DNA from: Alphaproteobacteria bacterium | GTDB taxonomy: Bacteria; Pseudomonadota; Alphaproteobacteria; Rhizobiales; Xanthobacteraceae | Reading direction: 5' to 3' | Length of the DNA: 6,788 nt | Assembly: GCA_005884745.1 (NCBI GenBank) | Contig: VAZU01000019.1 | Coordinates: 1 to 6,788 of the forward strand | Program-made: the position numbers and the translations under genes | Shown: one piece after another, positions 6,495 to 6,788 of the stretch | How positions within the stretch are numbered: the stretch's first letter is position 1 | How the letters are laid out: the number at the start of each line of letters is the position of its first letter | Notes under the pieces: generated by a model | Database searches by the model: none | What the model was told of the DNA's origin: nothing | What the model saw: only the letters and a program-made list of their open reading frames with translations

Positions 6495-6500
6495 TGCTCC
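6456..6500 (-). repeat. 24-bp tandem duplication covering RBS and start codon
   Basis: Two 21-bp copies (6456-6476 and 6480-6500), with a 24-bp period, differ at one base. Each contains a GGAGC ribosome-binding segment, an ATG and the codons for M-L-T-K-A. Because the period is 8 codons, the frame is kept and the protein begins MLTKARGAMLTKAE. Confidence 0.9.
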
Positions 6501-6504
6501 TCCG

Positions 6505-6597
6505 ATTGCCGTTGCGGGCGCCGCAATCAGCGAAAAATCTCCACGCCGCGCCGTCGATCTCAGTGAAAATATAGTCGTCGTGGCGCCCGCAGGCAAT
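6505..6597. repeat. Long inverted repeat flanking the oxygenase promoter
   Basis: The left arm ATTGCC plus TGCGGGCGCC (6505-6510 and 6513-6522, with a 2-base insertion) is complementary to the right arm GGCGCCCGCAGGCAAT (6582-6597). About 59 bp separate the arms. The left arm overlaps a shorter palindrome, TTGCGG-GCG-CCGCAA (6512-6526), located between the predicted transcript start and the ribosome-binding site. The right arm covers the predicted -35 box. This could be an operator pair; no cognate regulator is visible. Confidence 0.55.
6568..6596 (-). promoter_or_regulatory. Candidate promoter of the oxygenase gene
   Basis: On the minus strand TTGCCT (6596-6591) and TATATT (6573-6568) are 17 bp apart, with a predicted transcript start near 6561 and a leader of about 67 nt. 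The -10 lies in the most AT-rich patch of the gap. This suggests the oxygenase is transcribed on its own, not only by read-through from the upstream permease gene. Confidence 0.45.
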
Positions 6598-6618
6598 TCG
6601 ATGGATGCCGCACCGCCC

Positions 6619-6788
6619 TCACCCCGACACCGCGAACTTCAGCGCGAACAGCGCCGCGAGCACGACCACGGCCGGCGAGAGCTGGGAAAACCGGCCGGCG
6701 AAAAACTTGGCCAGCACATAGGTGATGAAGCCGAGCCCGATGCCGGTGGCGATCGAATAGGTCAGCGGCATCGTGACCGCGGCGATCA
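6619..6788 (-). CDS. NCS2-family purine permease (AzgA-type), C-terminal end
   Basis: Only the last 55 codons and the TGA stop (6621-6619) are inside the window; the rest lies beyond the right edge. The visible residues include T-M-P-L-T-Y-S-I-A-T-G-I-G-L-G-F-I-T-Y (5-23 of the fragment), a signature of the AzgA-like adenine/guanine/hypoxanthine permeases. A GR pair at 31-32 and a final hydrophobic helix at about 39-53 follow. These proteins are inner-membrane proton symporters that take up purine bases. It reads in the same direction as the oxygenase gene, 124 bp upstream, but a separate promoter candidate lies between them. The family call is good despite the short length; the exact base transported is not known. 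Confidence 0.82.
   Translation of the reverse strand, partial: IAAVTMPLTYSIATGIGLGFITYVLAKFFAGRFSQLSPAVVVLAALFALKFAVSG

Noticed and set aside
6495..6596. Upstream ATG (6596) extending the oxygenase by 34 residues
   Set aside because: It overlaps the predicted -35 box and inverted repeat, and the extra residues do not resemble the family. The ATG at 6494 has GGAGGAG in front.

Overview
The window is GC-rich and densely coded. Its gene content, codon use and two complex palindromic intergenic repeats fit an alphaproteobacterium of the Bradyrhizobium/Rhodopseudomonas type. That assignment is an inference from general character, not from a marker gene. No RNA gene, CRISPR array or insertion sequence was seen.

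Left block (1-2764, minus strand): a carbohydrate-type (CUT1) ABC importer operon, read right to left. It encodes a periplasmic solute-binding protein (2764 to 1463), a MalF-like permease (1458 to 514) and a MalG-like permease (517 to beyond base 1, partial). The genes are 4 bp apart and then overlap by 4 bp (ATGA), so they are almost certainly cotranscribed. No ATPase gene is visible; it may lie beyond the left edge. Diverging from this operon is a GntR/FadR-type (FCD) regulator (2901-3719, plus strand). The short AT-rich gap between them carries two copies of a GTATACAAT palindrome that cover the likely -35 and -10 boxes of the transporter promoter. The simplest model is that the regulator represses the importer, and possibly itself, until an acidic or sugar-derived ligand binds its FCD domain. 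The ligand cannot be read from the sequence.

Middle block (3720-5600): one MFS transporter of the metabolite:H+ symporter family (4050-5399, plus strand). It is bracketed by two different compound palindromic repeats (3849-3960 and 5455-5553), each able to fold either as a long outer stem or as several local hairpins. A candidate promoter starts just after the first repeat.

Right block (5601-6788, minus strand): a phytanoyl-CoA-dioxygenase-like Fe(II)/2-oxoglutarate oxygenase (6494 to 5601) whose ribosome-binding site and start codon have been tandemly duplicated in frame. Its upstream region has a good promoter candidate flanked by a long inverted repeat. At the edge is the last 55 codons of a purine (NCS2/AzgA-type) permease.

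The genes look like ordinary transport and catabolic accessory functions. No clearly new multi-gene system is evident. The points most worth a second look are the twin operator, the duplicated translation start, the inverted repeat around the oxygenase promoter and the two folded repeats.
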